A stretch of DNA of 36,351 nt from an uncultured Verrucomicrobiales bacterium (GTDB lineage Bacteria; Verrucomicrobiota; Verrucomicrobiia; Limisphaerales; UBA1100): contig CAJWKQ010000008.1 in NCBI GenBank assembly GCA_913041895.1, positions 1 through 36,351 of the forward strand, given 5' to 3'. The position numbers and the translations under genes were made by a program. This document shows positions 20,207 to 28,988 of the stretch, piece by piece. Within the stretch, counting starts at the first letter, position 1. Every line of letters starts with the position of its first letter. Under the pieces are notes generated by a model. The model saw only the letters and a program-made list of their open reading frames with translations, made no database searches and was not told the origin of the DNA.

Positions 20207-21562
20207 ATGGGTCCTAAAACAAAAGTCTCAAACCGGCGTCATTTTTTGAAGGCCAGTGCTGCACTGGGTGCTGCAGTTGCCTTACCTTCTTTTACCATGC
20301 GTGCTGCAGCCAATAAGAACAGTAATCTCCGTGTTCTGCACATTGGAGTAGGAGGGATTGGCGGGATGCAACGCGGAAATCTTAAGAATCATTCGAAGGT
20401 GGAATTTGCATTCCTATGCGATGTGGATGTGAACCCATTGAATAGATTTGGGAAGGAGTTTCCAAAGGCAAAGAAGTTTAGAGACTACCGTGAGGTTTTT
20501 GAGAAACACCTTGATGAATTTGATGCGGTGATAGTTGATACGCCTGATCACCATCACGCTCCGATGATGACTCATGCCTTAGAAGCGGGTAAGCATGTTT
20601 ACGGACAGAAGCCGCTTGTGCATCAACTAGATGAATTACGCCTTATTCGTGAAGTGCTGGCAAAGCGACCGAACCTATATACCCAAATGGGCAATCAACG
20701 GGCCTGTTACACTGGCCGAATGCAGGCTGTCGAAATCCTTAAAAAGGGCCAATTGGGTAAACCAGTTGAGGCTCATGTATGGACAGGGACAGTTTCGGAT
20801 GGTCATTATTTTTCCTCACCATGGCGAGAGCTACCTAAGTCTCAGCCTGTACCCTCTAATCTAAATTGGGATTTATGGAATGGTCCGCTTCAAAATGCGA
20901 TGCCGTACAGTCCTCATATTGCCCCAAGAAAATGGCGTACCTACTGGGAAACCGGTGGAGGCCAATTGGCTGACTGGGGTTGTCATCTGATTGATCTACT
21001 TTATTTTGCTTATGAGATGCCTGATCCAGAGTCGGTCCAGACCAATACGATCCGTCCTTCAAATGACACGCATTCAGCATACAACCAAAGTACTATCACT
21101 TACCCGGGAGGTGGTGACTTCGCTCGAGATAAGTTCGTGATGTATTACAATGACAACGGTATAAACCCATCATGGGCCTCGTTAGGTTTGCCGCACTTAA
21201 AAGAAGGCTCGAATCGGACATTAGTCATATGCACTGAAGGGGCATTGCTTCTGGAGCCGAGTGGTAAAATGAAGATTTTCCGTAAAGGTAAAGAGGTGAA
21301 AAATGAACCGATGCCCAAGGTGGAGCCACGCAATCACTGGCATGACTGGGCAGATTGCTGTCTCGGGAAAGAAAAACCGCTTTGGACTCCATTTGGAATT
21401 GGCTCACGGATTACTGAGCCAGCACTTTTAGCAGTTAAAGCCACCCGTTTCCCAGGTCAGGAACTCCGTTGGGATGCTAAGAACTATCGATTTACCAACC
21501 ATGAACCGGCCAACAAGACAATCGTGAAGCGGAATTACCGTAAAGGATTTGAGCCAGCCTAA
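20207..21562 (+). CDS. Tat-exported Gfo/Idh/MocA family oxidoreductase
   Basis: This is 451 aa from the ATG at 20207, chosen because it places the twin-arginine signal NRRHFLKASAALGAAVALPS at the N-terminus; the frame is open back to 20090. The Rossmann fold follows (LRVLHIGVGGIGGMQRGNL), with DAVIVDTPDHHHAPMMTHAL and EAGKHVYGQKPLVH, where the usual EKP is QKP as in many PVC members. The C-terminal domain includes WETGGGQLADWGCHLIDLLY. Such enzymes act on sugars or cyclitols with tightly bound NAD(P), exported folded. Substrate unknown. Confidence 0.85.
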   Translation: MGPKTKVSNRRHFLKASAALGAAVALPSFTMRAAANKNSNLRVLHIGVGGIGGMQRGNLKNHSKVEFAFLCDVDVNPLNRFGKEFPKAKKFRDYREVFEKHLDEFDAVIVDTPDHHHAPMMTHALEAGKHVYGQKPLVHQLDELRLIREVLAKRPNLYTQMGNQRACYTGRMQAVEILKKGQLGKPVEAHVWTGTVSDGHYFSSPWRELPKSQPVPSNLNWDLWNGPLQNAMPYSPHIAPRKWRTYWETGGGQLADWGCHLIDLLYFAYEMPDPESVQTNTIRPSNDTHSAYNQSTITYPGGGDFARDKFVMYYNDNGINPSWASLGLPHLKEGSNRTLVICTEGALLLEPSGKMKIFRKGKEVKNEPMPKVEPRNHWHDWADCCLGKEKPLWTPFGIGSRITEPALLAVKATRFPGQELRWDAKNYRFTNHEPANKTIVKRNYRKGFEPA

Positions 21563-21572
21563 TTGTTAGGCT
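21556..21572. terminator. Hairpin between convergent genes
   Basis: AGCCTAATTGTTAGGCT is a perfect 7-bp inverted repeat around a TTG loop. It overlaps the oxidoreductase stop codon and lies just before the 3' end of the opposing gene. The following T-run is weak, so bidirectional termination is only likely. Confidence 0.4.
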
Positions 21573-21582
21573 GTAGCTCTGT

Positions 21583-21846
21583 TTATTCAACTTCCGGCGA
21601 CGCGGCGGTTTGTTCTGCCACAATATTATCAAAAGCCCGCCTGACCGGTTCGGGGGTTTTATGTTCTGGCCAGTCGGCAATGAAGATGCTTGTGATAATT
21701 TCGCTGTCCCTCTCAAGGGACTTCTCACAATCGTGAGCTTGCTTGTTTTTTAGCTCTAACATTGTCCGTTTTAGTTTAAAGATTTGATAGTCCTTGTGGA
21801 TCATCCAAAGCAAAAACAAGAAAAGAGCAATCCATTCATATTTCAT
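21583..21846 (-). CDS. Small N-terminally anchored hypothetical protein
   Basis: This is 87 aa. One N-terminal membrane segment (MKYEWIALFLFLLWMIHKDY) is followed by a charged helix (KLKRTMLELKNKQAHDCEKS) and a soluble tail ending PEPVRRAFDNIVAEQT. No recognised family. It converges on the Gfo/Idh/MocA gene, 20 bp away. Confidence 0.5.
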   Translation of the reverse strand: MKYEWIALFLFLLWMIHKDYQIFKLKRTMLELKNKQAHDCEKSLERDSEIITSIFIADWPEHKTPEPVRRAFDNIVAEQTAASPEVE

Positions 21847-22008
21847 TATTTGACCCTAGCGTTCCTACCAAATAGCTTCAGCTTAAATTAGTTCACAGGA
21901 ATTGTTTTTGCAGTTATGCACTGATGCCTTAGTCATCTAAAATCCTACAAACGCTTAAGATCAGGCTATAACCTAGTGAAACCCGGTCGAGATTGCTGTT
22001 TAACTGCT

Positions 22009-22305
22009 TTATTGGGCTTGTTTATTTGCCGCTTCGGCTTCTCTTTTATTTCTTAAAATATCGTCAATAAGTTCTCTGCCGCCGGCAAAAAAAGGGCCCA
22101 GTTCTTTGGCAAAATCGTTGGCTCCATCCTGAAGGTTTCCAATCTTTTCCGAAGCGTTACTTGTGTATATTTTTATTTGATCAATATCCGTTAGGGCGCG
22201 TTTAATATTTGAATTTAATTGGTCTAAAATGCTAACTGCCTTCCATAAGCTAACCAATAGGATGAGAACTAGGATCACTAAGAGGATATTCAAGAATAAT
22301 TCCAT
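22009..22305 (-). CDS. Membrane-anchored coiled-coil protein, DUF948-like layout
   Basis: This is 98 aa. The N-terminal membrane segment LFLNILLVILVLILLVSLWK is followed by an amphipathic helix (LDQLNSNIKRALTDIDQIKI, EKIGNLQDGANDFAKELG). The layout of one anchor followed by a long helix with Ile/Leu heptads is that of DUF948/YtxG-type proteins, but the match is by shape only. Alone in its transcription unit, with about 160 bp of empty DNA downstream. Confidence 0.55.
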   Translation of the reverse strand: MELFLNILLVILVLILLVSLWKAVSILDQLNSNIKRALTDIDQIKIYTSNASEKIGNLQDGANDFAKELGPFFAGGRELIDDILRNKREAEAANKQAQ

Positions 22306-22380
22306 GAATCAATGGTATTACTTACATTGCAAGTTTGCAGCTCTAATCGAAATAAATTTCTGAATCAGCGGTAATACGCT

Positions 22381-23286
22381 CTAAGGTTTTAATTTATTTT
22401 TAATGGGTATTAATTTAAAGCCCGACGAATGGCTTGTTATTTTACCTCTAGTCTTGGCGATTATAATTCTAATATCATAGTCTGCTTCCAATTTATAATC
22501 AGCCCAAATTTTAGGAGTGAGTCGTTTTTGTTCCAAAAGAATGTAGGCAGAGTTAATCGAGCCGATTACTCCAGCAAACATTTTTACGGGTTCAACTAAT
22601 TTTGCCTCCATTTTAGATACTTGGAATTCTTCTTGATCCACCCAAATTTTAATCTGCATCTGGTTCATAATCCGGTCTGAAGTGTTGTTTTTTAGCCGGT
22701 GTTTGGCGTTTGGCACTAGTTGAACAATATAGGCCGGGCGATTGTTGATCGATTCGTAGCCGATTAACCTTGGAATGAATTTTTCCTTATAGATTTCTAT
22801 GTTATTTGAAATAATTCTATCGGAATTTTTTTTGTTATTTCGATCTAGATATTGCCGTTGTCGTTTTAGGTTCCTTTTTCGGTCTTCCTCAATTTCTTTT
22901 TCTGTTGGCTCTCGTCCATCGACCTTGATGAGAGTTTGATCACGGTTGTTTGTGTAAGCTTTATAAGTCTTGATTTTCTCGTTCACTGTTCCATTTACGT
23001 CAACAGGCTTTGTTATTGTAACTTTCCGGAGGAATGAAAATATGGGTAAATTGTTTGAGTTTTCTCTAATCTTTCCGTTTTCTCTGGCGCGATCAACAAT
23101 TTCACTGGCTGAAAGAGTGAAATTCTCAGTTGTGACCAACTTTTTAAGAGCGAGGCTGTCCTTTTCAAGGAGTTGTACCGATGAAGTGGTTGAGCAGCCA
23201 AATCCAACGATTAATGGCAAAAGACATGTAAATAGCGCCTGACGTTTCGGTGCGTATTTTGTATAAGGATTAATCAATGTTCGCAT
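22381..23286 (-). CDS. Hypothetical lipoprotein, possibly LolA/outer-membrane-sorting-like
   Basis: This is 301 aa from the ATG at 23286 (a TTG at 23307 is also in frame). The signal QALFTCLLPLIVGFGCSTTS has lipobox VGFGC. The mature protein is rich in charged residues (EKEIEEDRKRNLKRQRQYLD). The second half (NRPAYIVQLVPNAKHRLKNN, QMQIKIWVDQEEFQVSKMEA, KLVEP) reads like the curved beta sheet of LolA/LolB-type lipoprotein carriers, where conversion of a stored quantity to a force on an IWVDQ strand is typical. This is an impression, not a confirmed family. It is divergent from the M19-like gene. Confidence 0.55.
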   Translation of the reverse strand: MRTLINPYTKYAPKRQALFTCLLPLIVGFGCSTTSSVQLLEKDSLALKKLVTTENFTLSASEIVDRARENGKIRENSNNLPIFSFLRKVTITKPVDVNGTVNEKIKTYKAYTNNRDQTLIKVDGREPTEKEIEEDRKRNLKRQRQYLDRNNKKNSDRIISNNIEIYKEKFIPRLIGYESINNRPAYIVQLVPNAKHRLKNNTSDRIMNQMQIKIWVDQEEFQVSKMEAKLVEPVKMFAGVIGSINSAYILLEQKRLTPKIWADYKLEADYDIRIIIAKTRGKITSHSSGFKLIPIKNKLKP

Positions 23287-23494
23287 GTTGGTCCAGCGCC
23301 TAAGCAATTGATCTGCGTGATATATGCAAAGTTGATGTCAAAATTTATTCACCAGACTAGCTTTTGGCACGGCAACCAAGCAAGCTTGAGTACTCAAGAA
23401 ATTTAATCATCTATTATTTGCGATCTAAAATCCCTTAATCTTATCATCAGTTAACATGAACTGGTAATCTGTTGGATCGTGTTTAAACTTTGGT

Positions 23495-24796
23495 ATGAAA
23501 ATGAATTCAACCCGACGCGATTTTCTTAAGACCGGGGCTATTGCCTGTCCCTTACTTTTTTTACCTCGATTGAAGGGTGCGGAGGCATGGGAGGCAAATG
23601 AAGTTATTCAGAAATCCCGACGAGCTGCGTTGGCGGTTCTCAAACCAACTGCCTCGCAACTTGAACGTGGACTCAAGCTGCATGAGGAATCGATTGTGTT
23701 TGATACATATAGTTTTGCTCCACGCTGTGCGGTAGATGGAAAGGCGCTCGCAAAATTAGCGAGTGAGAATGCATCAGCCATTGAGATCAAGGATGCGCGA
23801 GAGCGGATGATGATGGTTCGTTGTGTTGATGACGCTGAGGAACGTAAGGAGTTTACACAAGCTTGGAAGGCTAGTGGGGTGACTTGCCTTTTTCAGAATG
23901 CAGGCGAGGAAGGTCAGGCTCCATTACGTCTGATTAAGCGCTTGGCTAATTTCACTTACGTGACTGATCATTTGAAGGGTTTTTTAAACAAGGCCACCAC
24001 TACGGCTGACATTCTGGCGGCCAAGAAATCGGGTCAACATTGTCTTTACTTTACTGGCAACGGAGTTCCTCTCACACAACAATGGATTAGTGTGCCCGAT
24101 GAGCTGCGTTATCTGATGGTTTTCCGCAACCTTGGGATGCGGATGCTCCACCTGACCTATAATCGCCGGAATATGATTGGTGATGGATGTGCTGAGCCGG
24201 GAAATGCAGGTCTCAGCGATTTTGGAAAGACAGTTGTTAAAGAAATGAATCGGATAGGAGTAATCCCTGACTGTGCCCATTCAGGGTGGCGGACAAGTTT
24301 AGAGGCAGCGAAAATTTCAGAGAAGCCTGTGCTCGCCAGCCATAGTTGTGCAGCCGATTTGCATCAACACATCCGTGGCAAACCTGATAAGGTGATCAGA
24401 GCCATTGCTGATACTGGTGGCCTCACCGGCATTGCTTGTATTCCGAGTTTTCTGGGGAATCCTGGCGACATTAGTGCATTTCTCAATCACATTGATCATG
24501 TAGTCAAGACGACCAATATCAATCACGTTGGGATAGGCACCGATACAACCTATGTGTCTCGCAATCAATCCGGGGAGTCAGCCAAGATACCAAAACTACC
24601 TCGGTCGCGGACTGCTTGGCGCTACTTTTGGCCCGCGGGCAGCTTGCGGCCTCAGCCGCAAGCTCGTTTAAGTATTGCCTGGACTAATTGGCCCTTGTTT
24701 ACCGTGGGGTTAGTGCAACGAGGGTATAAGGATGAAGAGATACGCAAGATTATTGGGGGCAATATGATGCGAGTGTGTCGCCAAAGTATGAAATAA
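23495..24796 (+). CDS. Tat-exported M19 (membrane dipeptidase)-like protein with lost metal ligands
   Basis: This is 433 aa. Twin-arginine signal: STRRDFLKTGAIACPLLFLP. The TIM-barrel family match is clear: MLHLTYNRRNMIGDGCAEPG, FGKTVVKEMNRIGVIPDCAH, PVLASHSCAADLHQHIRGKP, HVGIGTDTTY, RGYKDEEIRKIIGGNMMRVC. In M19 enzymes a HxD pair near the N-terminus and a bridging Glu hold two zincs. Here the first site reads SIVFDTYSFAPR and the Glu region YFTGNGVPL, so both are missing, while the later two His (CAHSG, ASHSC) and the Asp of GTD remain. It may bind one metal or act differently. Confidence 0.8.
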   Translation: MKMNSTRRDFLKTGAIACPLLFLPRLKGAEAWEANEVIQKSRRAALAVLKPTASQLERGLKLHEESIVFDTYSFAPRCAVDGKALAKLASENASAIEIKDARERMMMVRCVDDAEERKEFTQAWKASGVTCLFQNAGEEGQAPLRLIKRLANFTYVTDHLKGFLNKATTTADILAAKKSGQHCLYFTGNGVPLTQQWISVPDELRYLMVFRNLGMRMLHLTYNRRNMIGDGCAEPGNAGLSDFGKTVVKEMNRIGVIPDCAHSGWRTSLEAAKISEKPVLASHSCAADLHQHIRGKPDKVIRAIADTGGLTGIACIPSFLGNPGDISAFLNHIDHVVKTTNINHVGIGTDTTYVSRNQSGESAKIPKLPRSRTAWRYFWPAGSLRPQPQARLSIAWTNWPLFTVGLVQRGYKDEEIRKIIGGNMMRVCRQSMK

Positions 24797-24800
24797 TTAC

Positions 24801-25067
24801 CTAGGCGGAATCGGTTGTATGCCTTTTGATTCGCGCCGCACGTAGCAAGACCAATTTTCGCTCAATTTGCGAGATCAGCTGATCTATTTCGTGAGCTTGA
24901 TTTCCTGCAGTAACAGCCAGTGCTGTGCCGCCCGCATTTCCGGCCATTGTAATCCACCACCCGGAATCGGATGCGTCATGACTGTCCTGAGAAGCTCTTT
25001 TGAGTTTAGGCAAGAGTGCTTGCAGTTCTTCAATTTGGGTATCGATTTGGTACAGGGGCCGGTCCAC
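24801..25067 (-). CDS. Hypothetical helical protein with a glycine-rich hydrophobic hairpin
   Basis: This is 88 aa with a GTG start. Heptad-like helices at both ends (YQIDTQIEELQALLPKLKRA; AHEIDQLISQIERKLVLLRA) flank a Gly/Ala-rich centre (WWITMAGNAGGTALAVTAGN). It could form an antiparallel coiled-coil pair. No signal peptide. Converges on the M19-like gene, 4 bp away. Family unknown. Confidence 0.5.
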   Translation of the reverse strand: MDRPLYQIDTQIEELQALLPKLKRASQDSHDASDSGWWITMAGNAGGTALAVTAGNQAHEIDQLISQIERKLVLLRAARIKRHTTDSA

Positions 25068-25118
25068 GTGCTCTAATATATTTCTACTGGGGTAATGATG
25101 GAAGCATTTAATTGTCCC

Positions 25119-26543
25119 TTACCAAGGCAGGAAAAATTTCGGGTTATTAAATGGCTGTTTCGCAAACAAAAATTCGGCTAGAATTAACAGACAAATTATT
25201 ATGCCAGTTAAAATAATGTCTCTTTTTTGAGGCGTTTGAATTAACCACCATGATTTAACTGTTGTAGGGATATTTTCCTCCAGAAACTTTTGGGTGGTTT
25301 CAATGGGTTCAGCCAGAACGGATTCCATTTCAGGAATGTGTTCAGGAGGTGAGATTGGCGGCGGCGGAGGTTCTGCTCCAGGGTGAAGTAGATCAGATAG
25401 TTCCTTAATGTTCTTTGGTCTGTCTGAAGGTTCTTTTTCCAGACATTTCATGATGGCTGATTCAACGTGAGAAGGAATCTTGTTAGTAATGTTAAATTCC
25501 TGCAGTCGCATGGAAAGGCTAGGAGCTTGGTTTTTCTGTACTTGTTGGTATATGTCACCTTCAAAAAAAGGAGGCTTGGTAGACAGCAAGTCGTATAGTG
25601 TTGCACCAAGAGCGTAGATATCATCGGTTGGTGCAGGCATGGTTCCTCGCATTTGTTGTGGGCTCATATATACCATGGTGCCACTCGCATCTCCCTCCAT
25701 ATTTGCTTGGGGTGATTTTTCTGATGTTCTTGCGGCTATGCCGAAATCAGCGAGTTTGAGATTTCCTTCCCGGGTGATCATCATATTGGCCGGTTTTAAA
25801 TCTCTATGAATGATTTGCTCTTGGTGGGCGTATTCGAGTGCATTGCACATTTGGCTTACCAGACCTTCAAGTCGTTCCCAAGTGAATAGACCATTAGGCT
25901 GCTGATTCCTCAAAGTGCCTAAATCTGATCCATCAACAAATTCCATTGAAACAAATGGGATTTCATCCTGCACTCGGATGTAGTCGTGGATTCGAATTAT
26001 ATTCGGATGAGAGAGCAATCGTGCTTTTTGGACTTCCCCAACAAGGTCATTGAGGGCGACCGGATCATTTTCTAGTTCTACCGGCAAAAGTTTTAAGGCG
26101 ACCGCTTGGTTCAGATGCTCGTCGTGTGAAAGCCATACAACTCCGCCCCCGCCACGCCCAATTTCCTGTTTAAGGGTGTAACGCCCACTTCCAACCATGT
26201 CGTCAGAGTTATGTAGCTTTAAAGGTGAGATGATTTTTTGGTTTATTTGTACAGTTAAAAATAAGTCACCTATCTGAACAGTTTGTCCTGTATTAATAGT
26301 TGTTGGCTGTACGACAGAGATGCCGTTGATCAATGAGCCATTGGAACTGCCTAAATCTTCAAAGGTCAAACAGGCTTCAGATATCGATAATTTTGCATGA
26401 TATCTGGATACGTGTTCGCTTTCAATTTGAATAGAATTATCCGTTGCCGTTCCGATGGTATATTCACCAAAAGTCAAAGGATGTTGAATTACTAATTCTC
26501 CGTTCTGGTGCTGGATGCTAATGCAAAACTCAGGAGAGCTCAT
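25119..26543 (-). CDS. FHA-domain serine/threonine protein kinase with C-terminal membrane anchor
   Basis: This is 474 aa from the ATG at 26543 (a TTG at 26558 adds five residues). Residues about 15-95 are an FHA phosphothreonine-binding domain (SEHVSRYHAKLS; FEDLGSSNGSLING). The kinase domain (about 122-390) has glycine loop IGRGGGGVVW, Lys151 in VALKLL, HRDLKPANMM (246-255), DFGIA (266-270) and TMVYMSPQQMRG. All catalytic residues are present. A Pro-rich linker (PPPPPISPPEHIPEME) leads to one membrane segment near the C-terminus (ILTGIIICLLILAEFLFAKQ), so the kinase should sit in the cytoplasm under a tail anchor. It is divergent from an FHA-FHA-GAF gene, a likely partner or substrate. Confidence 0.9.
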   Translation of the reverse strand: MSSPEFCISIQHQNGELVIQHPLTFGEYTIGTATDNSIQIESEHVSRYHAKLSISEACLTFEDLGSSNGSLINGISVVQPTTINTGQTVQIGDLFLTVQINQKIISPLKLHNSDDMVGSGRYTLKQEIGRGGGGVVWLSHDEHLNQAVALKLLPVELENDPVALNDLVGEVQKARLLSHPNIIRIHDYIRVQDEIPFVSMEFVDGSDLGTLRNQQPNGLFTWERLEGLVSQMCNALEYAHQEQIIHRDLKPANMMITREGNLKLADFGIAARTSEKSPQANMEGDASGTMVYMSPQQMRGTMPAPTDDIYALGATLYDLLSTKPPFFEGDIYQQVQKNQAPSLSMRLQEFNITNKIPSHVESAIMKCLEKEPSDRPKNIKELSDLLHPGAEPPPPPISPPEHIPEMESVLAEPIETTQKFLEENIPTTVKSWWLIQTPQKRDIILTGIIICLLILAEFLFAKQPFNNPKFFLPW

Positions 26544-26637
26544 TCTTTCTTTGATCAAAATTAGAAGAAAATAGTACTCAAGTCGACACTCAAACGGTGT
26601 TGACTATTATGCCTTAGGCTCGACAATCTCCTTCTGC

Positions 26638-27999
26638 ATGATTGAGGTGAAAATCAGGCAAGGTGGGGAAGTCCGGAGTATTTCGGTAAACCAAGATGAG
26701 GTCGTTATTGGGCGGCCTAATGAAAAAAGGGACGTCCATGTCGATCTGAGCCCAGACGACTCCGTTTCGCGCGTTCATGCTCAGGTATGGGAGGAGAATG
26801 GAGTTTTGTGCTTGAAAGATCTCGGTAGCAGTGGGGGGACTTTTGTCAATGGTTCGGCCATAAATGATACCGTTTTACTGGAGTCGGATACACAAGTTGC
26901 AATTGGAAATCATAGTCTTTGCTTTTCTATTGGAAGTAGTGCTTCAAGAAGCGATGAGCAAGGCATTCATGCTGAAGTGTTCATTGGAGGGGGGAAAAAT
27001 AAATCCGTTTTTAATTTGGAGGAAATATATATCGGCAGGAATCATCCTGAGCGTGAAGTCCATATTGATTTAAGCGAAGATTTAAACGTGTCCAGAGTTC
27101 ATGCTAAAGTATGGAGAACCCGTGAGATTTGCTGGATCAAAGACGAAAATAGTACCCATGGGACATCGGTCAATGGGGAAGGCCTAACCGGTGCGCGTGT
27201 TATCGGGCCAGAGGATGTGGTACAAATTGGGGATTGTCAGCTAAAGTTTTATTACTGCGCAGAACACTCAAGAAAGGGCGACGATCCATCCTTTAAGTAC
27301 GAAACTAGTAAAATACCTTCAGTTAAGAAAGCAACTAAAGGTGCCTTTGAAAAAATGGATTCCTATCCGGTATATAAGGAAGATAGCTATAGGTATTTTC
27401 AGCCGGGCAAGAGGAATAAATCTGACTTAGAGGACGTATTTCAAAGTCGGAAAAGCCCTATGGGAAGAATACGAATAACTTGCGAAGTTTCTTTGGAAGA
27501 TTCGTTCCAAGATGAAGAAGAGGGGGCGTCAGAATTTTTAAAACTTCTCCCTGATTTGATAACTAGGATCAATAAGGATTCTGATGTTAATATGGTTTCC
27601 AATTGGTTTGTTAACTCAGTTTCAAAATGGGTTACAGCAGCTGAAAGAGCTTCTTTTTATACGATTGATAAAGGATTAGGTCGGATTAAATTAATGGCGC
27701 ATAAGCCGGCGTTGAAGCCTATCATAAGTGATATATTAGTTCACCGTGCTCTTGAGGAGCGCCAAGCAATTGCTTGGAAGCAAGTCAGCAAAGAGGAGTC
27801 TGTTAGGAGAATTTCCGCAAATGCAGGAATTTATGTTCCGCTAATTGGTTCGTGTGAAGAAATGGGCGTGATATGTGTTGAAGACACTAGCCCTAGTTCG
27901 GGCTTCTCGGAAGGTCATCTTTCGCGATTGATCATAGTGGGAAAACTAATTAGCCCAATTTTATTACAGCTCGCCCAAAGCGATGAGGAGTCTGCATAA
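26638..27999 (+). CDS. Two-FHA plus GAF-like signalling protein
   Basis: This is 453 aa, cytoplasmic. FHA 1 (about 1-95): VVIGRPNEKRDVHVDL, SVSRVHAQVW, KDLGSSGGTFVNG. FHA 2 (about 105-200): IYIGRNHPEREVHIDL, NVSRVHAKVW, NSTHGTSVNG. In FHA 1 the usual Asn of SxNG is Gly, which may weaken phosphopeptide binding. A low-complexity linker follows. Residues about 300-445 resemble a GAF domain (VNSVSKWVTAAERASFYTID; AGIYVPLIGSCEEMGVICVE). There is no output domain such as a cyclase or kinase, so it may be a scaffold or sensor for the divergent FHA kinase. Confidence 0.82.
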   Translation: MIEVKIRQGGEVRSISVNQDEVVIGRPNEKRDVHVDLSPDDSVSRVHAQVWEENGVLCLKDLGSSGGTFVNGSAINDTVLLESDTQVAIGNHSLCFSIGSSASRSDEQGIHAEVFIGGGKNKSVFNLEEIYIGRNHPEREVHIDLSEDLNVSRVHAKVWRTREICWIKDENSTHGTSVNGEGLTGARVIGPEDVVQIGDCQLKFYYCAEHSRKGDDPSFKYETSKIPSVKKATKGAFEKMDSYPVYKEDSYRYFQPGKRNKSDLEDVFQSRKSPMGRIRITCEVSLEDSFQDEEEGASEFLKLLPDLITRINKDSDVNMVSNWFVNSVSKWVTAAERASFYTIDKGLGRIKLMAHKPALKPIISDILVHRALEERQAIAWKQVSKEESVRRISANAGIYVPLIGSCEEMGVICVEDTSPSSGFSEGHLSRLIIVGKLISPILLQLAQSDEESA

Positions 28000-28008
28000 T
28001 AATTAAAC

Positions 28009-28890
28009 CTATGGTTTCTCAGATTCGTTCGGATTCTTTCCCTCTAGTATCGCTTGCATTCTTTTAGTCTCGCGCTCCTTAAGGTCCTTGTAATATCTGC
28101 GCCTTTCAAGATTTCTTAAAAAACCGCGAGCCATTCGCTGGCCTGCTTCAATTTGTTCTCGGTTTAAATATTGTGCTAAATGATCTCTGGCGACTGCTGC
28201 GTTTGGCAAACCTTGTGAGGAACACAGGATATAATATTTATATGAAGTCACCATGTCTTTTCTGGTTCCCAAACCACCTTGAAGTGCAATTGCTACATTG
28301 AATTGCGACTCTGCCAATCCCTCATTTGCTGCTTTGTTAAACCATGAAAATGCTTTTTGGTGGTCTAGGGGGACACCAAGTCCCAATGTGTATAGAACTG
28401 CAAGATTGTGCTGTTGACGAGGGTTTCCAGCTTCCGCCTCATCCCGTATGACCTTTGACTCACGGACAAACACACGCATTGCTTCTTCCATCATTTCAGG
28501 TGTTACAATTTCTTGCACCTGAGGTTGCGGTGAGTTTGTAGATACGGTTGCGCCCCCTCCAGGAATAGCTCCTCCGGCACCAGGAAGACCTCCACCGGGA
28601 ATAGGTATTCCAGTGGTGGGGTCGATAGATGGTGCTCCTGGGAGGCCGACTCCCCCTGGGGGCATTGGGTTAGGGTTTATCGTGCCTATACCGCCTGGCA
28701 AGCCACCAGGTATATTCGTGGGAGGGGCAGGTTTATTAGTACTTACGCTCGGCATGGAATTAGTGGCTGCGCCAGGAACGTTTGGGATAGGTGTCCCTGC
28801 TCCCGCTTCAGCTGAAATAGTAAAAAGAAACAGAGGGACAAAGGCCCCCAAGATAATTGTTCTTCGTCCAGTAAAACGCATAAACTTCAT
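28009..28890 (-). CDS. Secreted Pro/Gly-rich Sel1-repeat protein
   Basis: This is 293 aa from the ATG at about 28890 (GGTGAG precedes it; a GTG at 28932 extends it). Signal peptide RRTIILGAFVPLFLFTISAE, with cleavage near AEA. The next ~100 residues are low-complexity Pro/Gly/Asn/Thr (PGGLPGGIGTINPNPMPPGG; GLPGAGGAIPGGGATVSTN). The C-terminal half has two Sel1-type repeats (HNLAVLYTLGLGVPLDHQKA, SQFNVAIALQGGLGTRKDMV) and a charged tail. It converges on the FHA-FHA-GAF gene with a 9-bp gap. Role unknown; protein interaction likely. Confidence 0.75.
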   Translation of the reverse strand: MKFMRFTGRRTIILGAFVPLFLFTISAEAGAGTPIPNVPGAATNSMPSVSTNKPAPPTNIPGGLPGGIGTINPNPMPPGGVGLPGAPSIDPTTGIPIPGGGLPGAGGAIPGGGATVSTNSPQPQVQEIVTPEMMEEAMRVFVRESKVIRDEAEAGNPRQQHNLAVLYTLGLGVPLDHQKAFSWFNKAANEGLAESQFNVAIALQGGLGTRKDMVTSYKYYILCSSQGLPNAAVARDHLAQYLNREQIEAGQRMARGFLRNLERRRYYKDLKERETKRMQAILEGKNPNESEKP

Positions 28891-28988
28891 TTTTTGCTCA
28901 CCACCTTCACTACACAATAAACCATATTCCACCTATTTTTCAAGGCTAATTAGGGTCTGTGTATACGCCTTATCTTTCGAAATGCTAT

